Shown here one piece after another: positions 15,406-21,960 of a DNA stretch of 21,960 bases (its first letter is position 1; each line of letters opens with the position of its first letter). The position numbers were made by a program, and so were the translations under genes. Below the pieces are notes generated by a model. That model was not told the DNA's origin and searched no databases. It worked only from the letters and a program-made list of their open reading frames with translations. Origin of the DNA: Betaproteobacteria bacterium (GTDB lineage Bacteria > Pseudomonadota > Gammaproteobacteria > Burkholderiales > Burkholderiaceae_C); contig RFTR01000010.1 of NCBI GenBank assembly GCA_009923345.1, positions 1-21,960 on the forward strand, in the 5' to 3' direction.

Positions 15406-16172
15406 AACGCTTTATCTCTATGTTGTTTTCAAAGGTCTTAGGTGCTACCAGCAACACTAGCAACTCAAAAGGCTACTCTTTAACCGAGTTGCTAATTGGT
15501 GTGGGTTTAAGCAGTCTGGTCGTGGCGATCGCCTTGAGCGTCTACCAACTCTGCCACCAGTCATGGCTAACGATGAGCGCCACCGATGCGCTTTACCAAA
15601 ATGCGCAAGTAGCCATAAGGGCTATTCGCCGACAAGCTGAATTAGATGGCGCTGCTTATTTACTAGTTACATCTGACAACCATGCGATGCTCTCTCTTCC
15701 CTATTTTGGCTTTAGCAATCCAAGCGAGGGCTTGGTTTTATCGCATTGGGCTGGCGCAGATCCTTTTGATTGCCAAGGCAACTCCAGCGCCAGTCCAAGC
15801 GCGTTGATCAGCAACAGTTTTAAGCGCAGCAATAATAAAGAACTGACTTGCAAAGATACCAATGTTTCAGGCAGCAGTTACCAAGCTTTGGCCGAGGGTG
15901 TGGAAGATCTACAAACACGGTTTGCGCAAATCAATCCCGTCCTGAACACCTTGCAATGGGTCAACGCCACAGAGCTTTTTGGACCAGCGCAAATCGTGGC
16001 AATCGAGGTATGTTTGCGCTTAGCCTCGGGCACACGATTGGGGGTCACGGCAAAGGGCACTTTGGTTCCAACCAAGGGTTGCAATGGCGAGACCATTGCT
16101 GCAGACGGAAAGTTGCGTCGTATATTTCGGCAGGTAATGGCACTGCCCAATCGTTTGGGCGCTTATGGGTGA
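15402..16172 (+). CDS. pilW: PilW-like minor pilin
   Basis: 256 residues. A 24-residue leader ends in SKG, then YSLTELLIGVGLSSLVVAIAL with Glu at +5, a standard class III signal peptide. The C-terminal part (IVAIEVCLRLASGTRLGVT, LRRIFRQVMALPNRLG) fits the PilW domain. It would belong to the type IV pilus tip complex at the inner membrane. The ATG overlaps the PilV stop as ATGA, and the stop lies inside the following gene, an 8-base overlap. The frame is intact. Confidence 0.87.
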   Translation: MKRFISMLFSKVLGATSNTSNSKGYSLTELLIGVGLSSLVVAIALSVYQLCHQSWLTMSATDALYQNAQVAIRAIRRQAELDGAAYLLVTSDNHAMLSLPYFGFSNPSEGLVLSHWAGADPFDCQGNSSASPSALISNSFKRSNNKELTCKDTNVSGSSYQALAEGVEDLQTRFAQINPVLNTLQWVNATELFGPAQIVAIEVCLRLASGTRLGVTAKGTLVPTKGCNGETIAADGKLRRIFRQVMALPNRLGAYG

Positions 16173-16896
16173 AAGTAAACGATCCGGATTTGCATTGCCC
16201 GCTGTGCTGGGCATTTTGGCGCTGACAATATTGGCCTGCGCAACAGTTTGGCGCATGCAATGGGTTAACCAGCAACTATTAAATGTCGAGTCCCACCTAA
16301 TTCGTAACAAACAGATTGCTGAAGGGATATTTCCTTTGGTGGTGCAAGACATCATCGGGTTTAGCGCAACAAACAGCACATTTATCAGCGTAACGCCAGA
16401 CTCGTCGACAAGCCTTCGTCACTTCGCAGGCACGGACGCACAAACCCATGCTTTTTATCCCACCACAGCCCAAGAGCGCGACAAACTGCAAGTGCGATTA
16501 GGCAACGCCATGTGCCAAGCTGGCATTTGCGCGCCCAGAACGCAAGTCGATTTGAGCGCCGAGCAATGGCGTAACTTGCTGAATCAGTCGCAACCGGTGA
16601 GCATGGCTGATTTACCCAGTAGCAACGTCTCTGCTTTTTACTGGGTGGAGGTCTGGCTAAATGCGAATCTGTCAGAGCTAGTTGGTTCTTCATTGCTTCA
16701 AACGACGCCAGCTATTCCATCAGCTCCATCACCATTTATCTATCGCATCACGGTGCTAGTGCAAGACAACACGTCCACCCCAACGTCCGAACTAACCAAG
16801 CCCCGACCCAATACCTTGGTCATCCAAGCCATTTGGTCTCGCGCAACCGAAACAGCACAGACTGGCCAATGGCATAGCTGGAAATTATTGGCATGA
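16165..16896 (+). CDS. pilX: PilX-like minor pilin
   Basis: 243 residues. MGESKRSG|FALPAVLGILALTILA is a class III signal with Ala rather than Glu at +5. Loss of Glu at +5 is characteristic of the PilX/GspK-type subunit at the very tip, which needs no salt bridge to a preceding subunit. Mature sequence shows a large variable globular part. In many relatives pilX is followed by pilY1 and a major pilin; here the stop codon overlaps the start of ribD as ATGA. The PilX name rests on position and N-terminal pattern. Confidence 0.8.
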   Translation: MGESKRSGFALPAVLGILALTILACATVWRMQWVNQQLLNVESHLIRNKQIAEGIFPLVVQDIIGFSATNSTFISVTPDSSTSLRHFAGTDAQTHAFYPTTAQERDKLQVRLGNAMCQAGICAPRTQVDLSAEQWRNLLNQSQPVSMADLPSSNVSAFYWVEVWLNANLSELVGSSLLQTTPAIPSAPSPFIYRITVLVQDNTSTPTSELTKPRPNTLVIQAIWSRATETAQTGQWHSWKLLA

Positions 16897-18026
16897 CACC
16901 CCCATTGGATAATCTGGACATGCCCCCAACCGAATCAGATATCCAATGGATGTCGCTTGCCCTGACTTGGGCTGAAAAAGCGATGAACATCACCACGCCC
17001 AATCCACGGGTGGGATGCGTCATCGTTAACCCACAAGGCGTTTTGATAGGAAGTGGCCATACCCAGTCCGTCGGTCAAGCGCATGCGGAAATCATGGCGC
17101 TTCAAGATGCCGAACAACAAGGCCATGATTTGGCTGGTGCTACCGCCTACGTCACCCTAGAACCTTGTAGTCATCAAGGACATACCGGTCCTTGTTGCGA
17201 TGCGCTTATTCAAGTTGGCTTGGCGCGGGTGGTGGTGGCTGTACAAGATCCAAATCCACAAGTTAGCGGCAACGGTATTGCGCGTTTGCGTCAGGCAGGC
17301 TTGCAAGTTGATGTGGGGGTATCGAAAGACAAAGCACTCTCATTGAACCTTGGTTTTTTCAAACGCATGACCCAAGGCGTCCCTTGGATGCGCCTGAAAG
17401 TAGCCGCATCGCTAGATGGGCAAACCGCTCTAAGCAATGGCCTGAGCCAATGGATCACCTCGGCAGCAGCCAGGCAAGATGGGCACGCATGGCGAGCCCG
17501 AGCCTGCGCTGTCCTCACAGGCATCGGCACTGTTTTAGAAGACGATCCCCGTCTCGATGTGCGAGATATCGATACCCCTCGCCAGCCCACCTTGGTCATC
17601 GTAGACAGCAAACTAGAAACACCATTAAACGCCAAGCTCTGGCCAATACAGCGAGAAGTTTGGATTTATTGCGCAAAAGAAGACGCCGATCGCAAGGCCG
17701 CCTTAGAGGCTAAAGGCGCACAAGTCACATGTTTACCCAATGCGCAGGGCAAAGTCGATTTGCGCGCCATGCAAAAAGACTTAGGTCAAAGAAATATCAA
17801 CGAAGTGCATATTGAGGCCGGATTCAAACTCAATGGTTCTCTCTTAACGGCCGGTGTGGTGGACGAATTACTGGTCTACCTTGCCCCTCTTTTGATTGGC
17901 CAAGGAATGGGCATGGCAAATCTCGGGCCCTTTGAAGCACTGTCGCAAGCATTGAAACTCGATATCCAAAATGTCATGCCTATTGGGAACGACATTCGCC
18001 TGATTGCGCACATCAAAGACCAATAA
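16893..18026 (+). CDS. ribD: Bifunctional riboflavin deaminase-reductase
   Basis: 377 residues. RibD deaminates the pyrimidine product of GTP cyclohydrolase II and then reduces its ribose side chain with NADPH. The deaminase domain shows the zinc site: HAE at 64-66, and PCSH with Cys92 and Cys101 in LEPCSHQGHTGPC. The reductase domain begins around residue 150 (WMRLKVAASLDGQTAL) and ends with LAPLLIGQGMGMANLG. The ATG at 16893 overlaps the PilX stop; an internal ATG at 16920 is also possible. The coupling to a pilin gene is unusual. Two AATAACCCC copies at the stop (18022-18040) are the only feature before ribE; no FMN riboswitch is visible. Confidence 0.97.
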   Translation: MTPPLDNLDMPPTESDIQWMSLALTWAEKAMNITTPNPRVGCVIVNPQGVLIGSGHTQSVGQAHAEIMALQDAEQQGHDLAGATAYVTLEPCSHQGHTGPCCDALIQVGLARVVVAVQDPNPQVSGNGIARLRQAGLQVDVGVSKDKALSLNLGFFKRMTQGVPWMRLKVAASLDGQTALSNGLSQWITSAAARQDGHAWRARACAVLTGIGTVLEDDPRLDVRDIDTPRQPTLVIVDSKLETPLNAKLWPIQREVWIYCAKEDADRKAALEAKGAQVTCLPNAQGKVDLRAMQKDLGQRNINEVHIEAGFKLNGSLLTAGVVDELLVYLAPLLIGQGMGMANLGPFEALSQALKLDIQNVMPIGNDIRLIAHIKDQ

Positions 18027-18072
18027 CCCCTAATAACCCCAGCGACCACAAGAAACCTGCGAAAATAAACAG

Positions 18073-18732
18073 ATGTTCACCGGAATCATTACCGGCGTGG
18101 GGCGCATCACCGCTGTCCACGACCTGGGAAGCTCTTTTCACCACGGCAAACGCCTGACGATTCAGGTGCCTGCCGGGTATCTGTCCGACGTGGGCTTAGG
18201 TGACAGCATCGCATTGAACGGCGCCTGCATGACGGTCACCAGTTTTGACCTCTTCTCACACCAATTCACCATCGATATTTCTGCTGAGTCATTGGCCCGC
18301 ACCAGCGGCCTGACCGAACTGGGCAGCGTCAACTTAGAAAAAGCCCTGCGTGCCAACGACCGACTTGGTGGACACATCGTCTCAGGACATGTCGACGGCA
18401 TTGGTCACGTGTGCCACTTTGCCCAAGTGGGCGAGAGTTGGGAGTTGCGCATTTCAGCGCCTATGACATTGGCCAAATATTTGGCCTACAAGGGATCGAT
18501 CACCGTCAATGGTGTGAGTTTGACGGTCAACCATGTACAAGACCATCAGGCCGATGGAACCCTTCAAAACTCGGAGATCAGCATCAATCTGATCCCGCAC
18601 ACCGTCGAAAACACCGCATTAGGTAGTCTGCAAAAAGGCAGCGCCGTGAATTTAGAAATCGACACCGTGGCGCGCTACGTAGAACGCATGCTGCATGTTG
18701 AAAAAATGCTAGAAGCAAACCCCGCTGTTTGA
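18073..18732 (+). CDS. ribE: Riboflavin synthase, alpha subunit
   Basis: 219 residues. The enzyme dismutates two 6,7-dimethyl-8-ribityllumazine molecules to riboflavin. MFTGIITGVGRI is the standard N-terminus. Two lumazine-binding repeats are visible, each with a conserved GDSIALNGACMTV- or KGSITVNGVSLTV-like segment (around residues 48-60 and 139-151). The start at 18073 is fixed by this N-terminus; the upstream site is weak. It lies 46 bases after ribD and nine bases before the disrupted ribBX. The symbol follows the E. coli use of ribE for riboflavin synthase (ribC in some schemes). Confidence 0.97.
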   Translation: MFTGIITGVGRITAVHDLGSSFHHGKRLTIQVPAGYLSDVGLGDSIALNGACMTVTSFDLFSHQFTIDISAESLARTSGLTELGSVNLEKALRANDRLGGHIVSGHVDGIGHVCHFAQVGESWELRISAPMTLAKYLAYKGSITVNGVSLTVNHVQDHQADGTLQNSEISINLIPHTVENTALGSLQKGSAVNLEIDTVARYVERMLHVEKMLEANPAV

Positions 18733-18741
18733 AAGCCTCTT

Positions 18742-19281
18742 ATGTCTAACCCCCTACAACTCGTACCCAAAACGCCCGCCGTCATTTCTCCTGTTGAAGA
18801 AATCGTTGCTGAACTCAAAGCTGGGCGTATGGTGATCTTGGTAGACGAAGAAGACCGCGAAAACGAAGGCGACTTGGTACTTGCAAGTGACCACGTAACG
18901 CCCGAGGCCGTGAACTTCATGGCGCGTTTTGGCCGCGGTTTGATTTGCCTCACCTTGACACGCGAGCGTTGTGAGTTCCTCAAACTGCCCCCCATGGCGG
19001 CGCAAAATGGCACGGTCTACAGCACTGCTTTTACAGTGTCAATCGAAGCAGCCGAGGGTGTGACCACTGGCATTTCGGCTGCAGACCGTGCCCGAACTAT
19101 CCAAGTAGCGGTTGCAAAAAATACCCAAGCCAATGATTTGGTGCAACCTGGTCACGTCTTCCCATTGCAAGCTGTCGACGGCGGCGTCTTAATGCGCGCT
19201 GGCCACACCGAGGCCGGTTGTGACTTGGCCGCCATGGCAGGTTGCTCGATTTGCAGAGGTTTGCCAGTGAACACGGTTTGA
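18742..19281 (+). pseudogene. ribB: ribBX, 5' part: DHBP synthase domain truncated by a deletion and frameshift
   Basis: 179 residues before an early TGA. The frame encodes 3,4-dihydroxy-2-butanone-4-phosphate synthase, which makes the four-carbon unit of riboflavin from ribulose 5-phosphate. VDEEDRENEGDLV (about 34-46) and AGHTEAGCDLAAMAGCS (from about 153) are family hallmarks. After GCS the family normally continues with a segment ending in Cys-Glu and then Asp-Gly-Thr-Met-Ala. Here this is missing and the frame runs into ten unrelated codons. The rest of the gene resumes in another frame from 19242. The missing Glu is part of the active site in studied RibB proteins, so this product is probably inactive. 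The original gene would span 18742-19820. Real mutation or assembly error cannot be told apart here. Confidence 0.85.
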
Positions 19282-19820
19282 AGATTGGCACGATTGCCGG
19301 TTTGATCGAGCATCGCAGCCGAACAGAGTCTTTGGTCAACGCTATCAGTTCACGTTCTATGCAGACCGCGCATGGCGAATTCAAAGCGGTGGCTTACCAA
19401 GACAGTACCAGTGGCGCCGTGCATCTGGCGCTGATCAAAGGTCAGTGGGACAAAGACCATGCCGTTCTCGCCCGCGTTCATGAACCCCTGTCCGTATTGG
19501 ATGCACTAGAGCCCGATCGCATCATGCATTCATGGGGACTAGACGCAGCTATGCGTCGCATTGCCAAAGAAGGCGCTGGCGTCATCGTGTTATTGAACTG
19601 CGGCGAAAGTGGCGCGCAACTCTTGTCCCAGTTTGACGGAACGGCGCGATCAGCCCATGCGCCAGAGCGTGGCCGTATGGATTTACGCAGTTATGGCGTA
19701 GGCGCACAAATCTTGCGCGACTGCGGCGTACAAAAAATGCGCCTACTTGGCAACCCACGTCGTATGCCCAGCATGGCGGGTTACGGTCTTGAGATCACTG
19801 GCTACGTCAGCAAAGAATAA
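19242..19820 (+). pseudogene. ribBX, 3' part: degenerate GTP cyclohydrolase II-like domain, out of frame
   Basis: 192 codons open from a TTG at 19242, in a frame different from the 5' part. LDLQRFASEHGLKIGTIAGLIEHRS is the tail of the DHBP synthase domain, and from about residue 40 a GTP cyclohydrolase II-like fold follows (GEFKAVAY...VLARVHEPLSVLDAL...YGVGAQILRDCGVQKMRLLGNPRRM). The three zinc cysteines of active RibA (pattern Cys-x10-Cys-x-Cys after the ARVH segment) are absent, and the RQEGR motif has become NCGESG. So even before the frameshift this domain could not have been a working RibA. It matches the RibBX variant known in Proteobacteria, where a separate ribA is needed. No convincing start codon or ribosome site precedes it. 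Confidence 0.82.
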
Positions 19821-19824
19821 AAAT

Positions 19825-20298
19825 ATGTTCACACCCAACTCACAAACACCTAGCCAATTAGACGGTAGTGCCCTCAAAGTGGGTATCGTGCAAGCCCGCT
19901 TCAATCCAGAAATAACGAATGCACTCGCCCAAGCATGTTTGGCCGAACTCAAAGCGATGGGCGTCAAACAAGACCGCATCACCCATGTGTATGTGCCAGG
20001 TGCATTAGAAATACCTTTGGCACTTCAAGCATTGGCCCATATTGAAGACCCAGAACCCTTCAACGCATTGATTGCTTTGGGCTGCATCATTCGTGGCGAA
20101 ACCTACCACTTTGAACTGGTAGCTAACGAGTCTGGTGCTGGTGTAACGCGTGTGAGCATGGACTTCCATGTCCCCGTTGCCAATGCCATTTTGACAACCG
20201 AAGACTTGCCCCAAGCAATTGCTCGCCAAACCGAAAAAGGCCGTGATGCTGCCCGCGTCGCAGTTGAAATGGCTTTATTGCTGGAGCAGCTGGCATGA
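19825..20298 (+). CDS. ribH: 6,7-dimethyl-8-ribityllumazine synthase
   Basis: 157 residues. RibH joins the RibD pathway product with 3,4-dihydroxy-2-butanone 4-phosphate, the product of RibB, to give the lumazine used by RibE. VGIVQARFNPEIT, VPGALEIPLAL and GCIIRGETYHFE, the last with the catalytic His, are diagnostic. The ATG at 19825 lies four bases after the end of the ribBX remnant. The same frame is open further upstream but overlaps ribBX and lacks family similarity. It overlaps nusB as ATGA. An intact ribH beside a broken ribB suggests either recent damage or another source of the butanone. Confidence 0.97.
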   Translation: MFTPNSQTPSQLDGSALKVGIVQARFNPEITNALAQACLAELKAMGVKQDRITHVYVPGALEIPLALQALAHIEDPEPFNALIALGCIIRGETYHFELVANESGAGVTRVSMDFHVPVANAILTTEDLPQAIARQTEKGRDAARVAVEMALLLEQLA

Positions 20299-20792
20299 GC
20301 GCCGACTCCAAACCCGTGCGTAAAAGCGCCTCCAAATCAGGACGCAGTCGCGCACGTGAGTTTGCATTGCAAGGCCTCTACCAATATTTGGTGGGACGCA
20401 ACGAAGCATCGGATATTGACGTCTTTACCCGAGACTTAAGCGGTTTTCATAAATCGGATTCTGTGCATTACGACGCGCTGCTTTACGGTTGCATTGAACA
20501 CCGCACTGCGCTCGATGCACTCATCTTGCCTTTGCTAGACCGCAAAATAGACGAAATATCACCCATCGAACATGCTGTCATGTGGATGGGGGTCTACGAG
20601 TTTCAGCATTGCATAGATGTGCCTTGGCGCGTTGTGCTCAACGAATACATTGAGCTCGCCAAATCATTTGGCGGTACAGATGGGCATAAATATGTCAATG
20701 CGGTGCTCAATGGTTTGGCGCCGAAATTGCGTAGCACCGAGGTGCAATCTGACCGTCGCACCGAAGCAGCGACGCCAACCCCAACGGCATGA
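20295..20792 (+). CDS. nusB: Transcription antitermination factor NusB
   Basis: 165 residues. NusB binds boxA RNA with NusE (S10) in rRNA antitermination complexes. SRAREFALQGLYQYL near residue 17 and the C-terminal RVVLNEYIELAKSFGGTDGHKYVNAVLNGLAPKLR are the family hallmarks. The N-terminal basic tail and the last ~15 Thr/Pro/Ala-rich residues are extensions beyond the core. It starts on ATGA with ribH, the usual ribH-nusB pairing, and its own stop forms ATGA with ybgC. Confidence 0.97.
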   Translation: MSADSKPVRKSASKSGRSRAREFALQGLYQYLVGRNEASDIDVFTRDLSGFHKSDSVHYDALLYGCIEHRTALDALILPLLDRKIDEISPIEHAVMWMGVYEFQHCIDVPWRVVLNEYIELAKSFGGTDGHKYVNAVLNGLAPKLRSTEVQSDRRTEAATPTPTA

Positions 20793-21190
20793 CACCCCAA
20801 GCCTTTGAGCACCCAGTGCGCGTGTATTGGGAAGATACAGATGCTGGCGGCATTGTGTTTTATGCCAATTACCTGAAATTTTTTGAACGTGCACGCACCG
20901 AATGGTTACGCGCGCTAGGCATTGGCCAGCAAAGCTTGCGCGAAGAAACCGGTGGTATGTTTGTGGTAAGCGAAACCCAAGTTAAATACTTGCAAAGCGC
21001 TAAATTGGATGACTTGCTTCGCATCACCGCGCAATTGCAAAACAGTGGTCGTGCCAGTTTGACCATTGCGCAACAAGCTTGGCGCGACGACCAACTGCTT
21101 TGCGAAGGCACTATCCGCATAGGGTGGGTGCATGCCCAGGATTTAAAGCCTGCGAGAATTCCCTCTTCCGTACTAGAACGACTGCTATGA
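20789..21190 (+). CDS. ybgC: Tol-Pal-associated acyl-CoA thioesterase
   Basis: 133 residues, the usual length of the hotdog-fold YbgC family. RVYWEDTDAGGIVFYANYLKFFERARTEWLR carries the family signature, with the catalytic Asp at about residue 18. YbgC hydrolyses short-chain acyl-CoA esters and is normally the first gene of the tol-pal cluster; its link to Tol function is not fully explained. Both ends are ATGA overlaps, with nusB before and tolQ after. Confidence 0.95.
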   Translation: MTPQAFEHPVRVYWEDTDAGGIVFYANYLKFFERARTEWLRALGIGQQSLREETGGMFVVSETQVKYLQSAKLDDLLRITAQLQNSGRASLTIAQQAWRDDQLLCEGTIRIGWVHAQDLKPARIPSSVLERLL

Positions 21191-21876
21191 ACCAAGATTT
21201 CTCCATCATCCATTTGTTGCTCAACGCAAGTTGGGTCGTACAAGCCGTTGTAGCCATCTTGTTGATGGTCTCGATAGCCAGTTGGACGGCGATTTTTCGC
21301 AAAATCATTGCGATTGGACGCATCAAAGATTTGAATGAAACCTTTGAGCGCGACTTCTGGTCAGGCGCGAGTTTGAACGAACTGTTTGCCGCTGCAGCTC
21401 AAAACGCCAAACTCTCGGGCCCTATGGAGCGTATCTTTGCCAGCGGCATGCGCGAGTACCAAAAACTGCGCGAGCGCCGCATCAACGACACCAGCATGTT
21501 GATGGACGGTGCACGTCGCGCGATGCGGGCGAGCTACCAACGTGAAATGGATGCGATTGAATCCAATCTCTCCTTCTTGGCGTCTGTGGGATCCGTCTCT
21601 CCCTATGTGGGCTTGTTCGGTACGGTGTGGGGCATCATGCACGCCTTCACCGGTCTGGCCAGTATGCAGCAAGTCACGCTTGCAAAAGTGGCGCCTGGTA
21701 TCGCCGAGGCGCTGGTTGCCACTGCGATTGGTTTATTTGCTGCGATTCCTGCCGTGTTGGCCTACAACCGCTTTGCACGCGATATCGACCGCATCTCCAA
21801 CAAATTAGAAACTTTTATCGAAGAGTTCTCCAACATCTTGCAGCGCAATGTGAGCGCTAGCCCGTCGGGCCATTAA
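21187..21876 (+). CDS. tolQ: Tol-Pal system proton channel subunit TolQ
   Basis: 229 residues. TolQ forms the inner-membrane proton channel with TolR that powers TolA and outer membrane constriction at division. Three membrane segments are visible: about 14-37 (ASWVVQAVVAILLMVSIAS), about 127-150 (LASVGSVSPYVGLFGTVWGIM) and about 170-190 (ALVATAIGLFAAIPAVLAYN). The last two form the MotA/TolQ/ExbB domain. The start is the ATG at 21187, overlapping the ybgC stop; upstream codons in this frame lie within ybgC. tolR follows after 15 bases. Confidence 0.96.
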   Translation: MNQDFSIIHLLLNASWVVQAVVAILLMVSIASWTAIFRKIIAIGRIKDLNETFERDFWSGASLNELFAAAAQNAKLSGPMERIFASGMREYQKLRERRINDTSMLMDGARRAMRASYQREMDAIESNLSFLASVGSVSPYVGLFGTVWGIMHAFTGLASMQQVTLAKVAPGIAEALVATAIGLFAAIPAVLAYNRFARDIDRISNKLETFIEEFSNILQRNVSASPSGH

Positions 21877-21891
21877 ACAAGGAGCTGACTG

Positions 21892-21960
21892 ATGGCTTCT
21901 ATTTCTCCGCGTTCAGGCCGTAAAGGCCGTCGCGCCATGAACGATATCAATATGGTGCCG
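21892..21960 (+). CDS. tolR: TolR, N-terminal fragment cut by window edge
   Basis: Twenty-three codons are visible. After a basic N-terminus (MASISPRSGRKGRRA) comes MNDINMVP, the conserved segment just before the single membrane helix of TolR/ExbD proteins. AAGGAG at 21879-21884, seven bases before the ATG, is the best Shine-Dalgarno site in this part of the window. TolR partners TolQ in the proton channel. The rest lies beyond the window. Confidence 0.92.
   Translation, partial: MASISPRSGRKGRRAMNDINMVP

Noticed and set aside
16860..18072. FMN riboswitch controlling ribD or ribE
   Set aside because: The conserved riboswitch segments are not present; ribD starts inside the PilX stop and only 46 bases precede ribE.
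19230..19285. Programmed ribosomal frameshift joining the two ribBX frames
   Set aside because: A -1 slip near 19242 would join the frames but could not restore the 17-19 missing conserved residues, and no slippery heptamer or downstream stem is evident. Deletion explains the data better.

Overview
The window looks like a chromosomal stretch from a betaproteobacterium of the Burkholderiales, most likely a Comamonadaceae relative. This rests on the order cysS, AlkA-like glycosylase, accA, tilS, lysC, tRNA-Ser on one strand, the order glyA, nrdR, minor pilins, ribD, ribE, ribBA/ribBX, ribH, nusB on the other, and the protein sequences themselves. Base composition is near 50% GC by eye. Genus cannot be fixed from the sequence alone. 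Most genes are housekeeping and tightly packed; no integrase, transposase, CRISPR array or phage gene was seen.

Layout. (1) 1-6145, minus strand: cysS, a DNA-3-methyladenine glycosylase, accA (TTG start), tilS and lysC read as one close-packed run. Between lysC and a tRNA-Ser(GCU) cut by the window edge sits a two-gene MntA/HepT-type nucleotidyltransferase/HEPN toxin-antitoxin module, AT-richer than its surroundings, which looks inserted. (2) 6146-8863, plus strand: a TPR lipoprotein-like or periplasmic protein, a periplasmic and a cytoplasmic cyclophilin (ppiA, ppiB) and lpxH, all downstream of an intergenic region with a perfect 8-bp inverted repeat. (3) 8950-11640, minus strand: a very large DUF349 protein with low-complexity linkers, whose 3' end is followed by tandem 18-bp copies of its own last codons. 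(4) 11764-14308, plus strand: a membrane-anchored lytic transglycosylase, glyA and nrdR, closed by a clear Rho-independent terminator. (5) 14414-16896: four overlapping minor pilin genes (FimT/GspH-, PilV-, PilW- and PilX-like). (6) 16893-20792: ribD, ribE, a disrupted ribBX, ribH and nusB. (7) 20789-21960: ybgC, tolQ and the start of tolR.

How it fits together. From the first minor pilin to tolR every gene is on the plus strand, and many junctions are ATGA overlaps (pilV/pilW, pilX/ribD, ribH/nusB, nusB/ybgC, ybgC/tolQ). Pilus tip assembly, riboflavin synthesis, transcription antitermination and Tol-Pal envelope function are therefore probably linked in one or a few long transcripts.

The most striking observation is in the riboflavin cluster. 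The DHBP-synthase/GTP-cyclohydrolase-II-like gene has lost roughly 50-58 bp, not a multiple of three, exactly where the family carries its conserved Cys-Glu...Asp-Gly-Thr-Met-Ala segment. This leaves a truncated RibB and an out-of-frame C-terminal half. That half also lacks the zinc cysteines of true RibA, so the intact gene would have been the RibBX variant. The second notable item is the toxin-antitoxin module wedged against the tRNA-Ser gene. The third is a minor pilin set that runs directly into ribD, without the PilY1 and PilE genes often found at this place.
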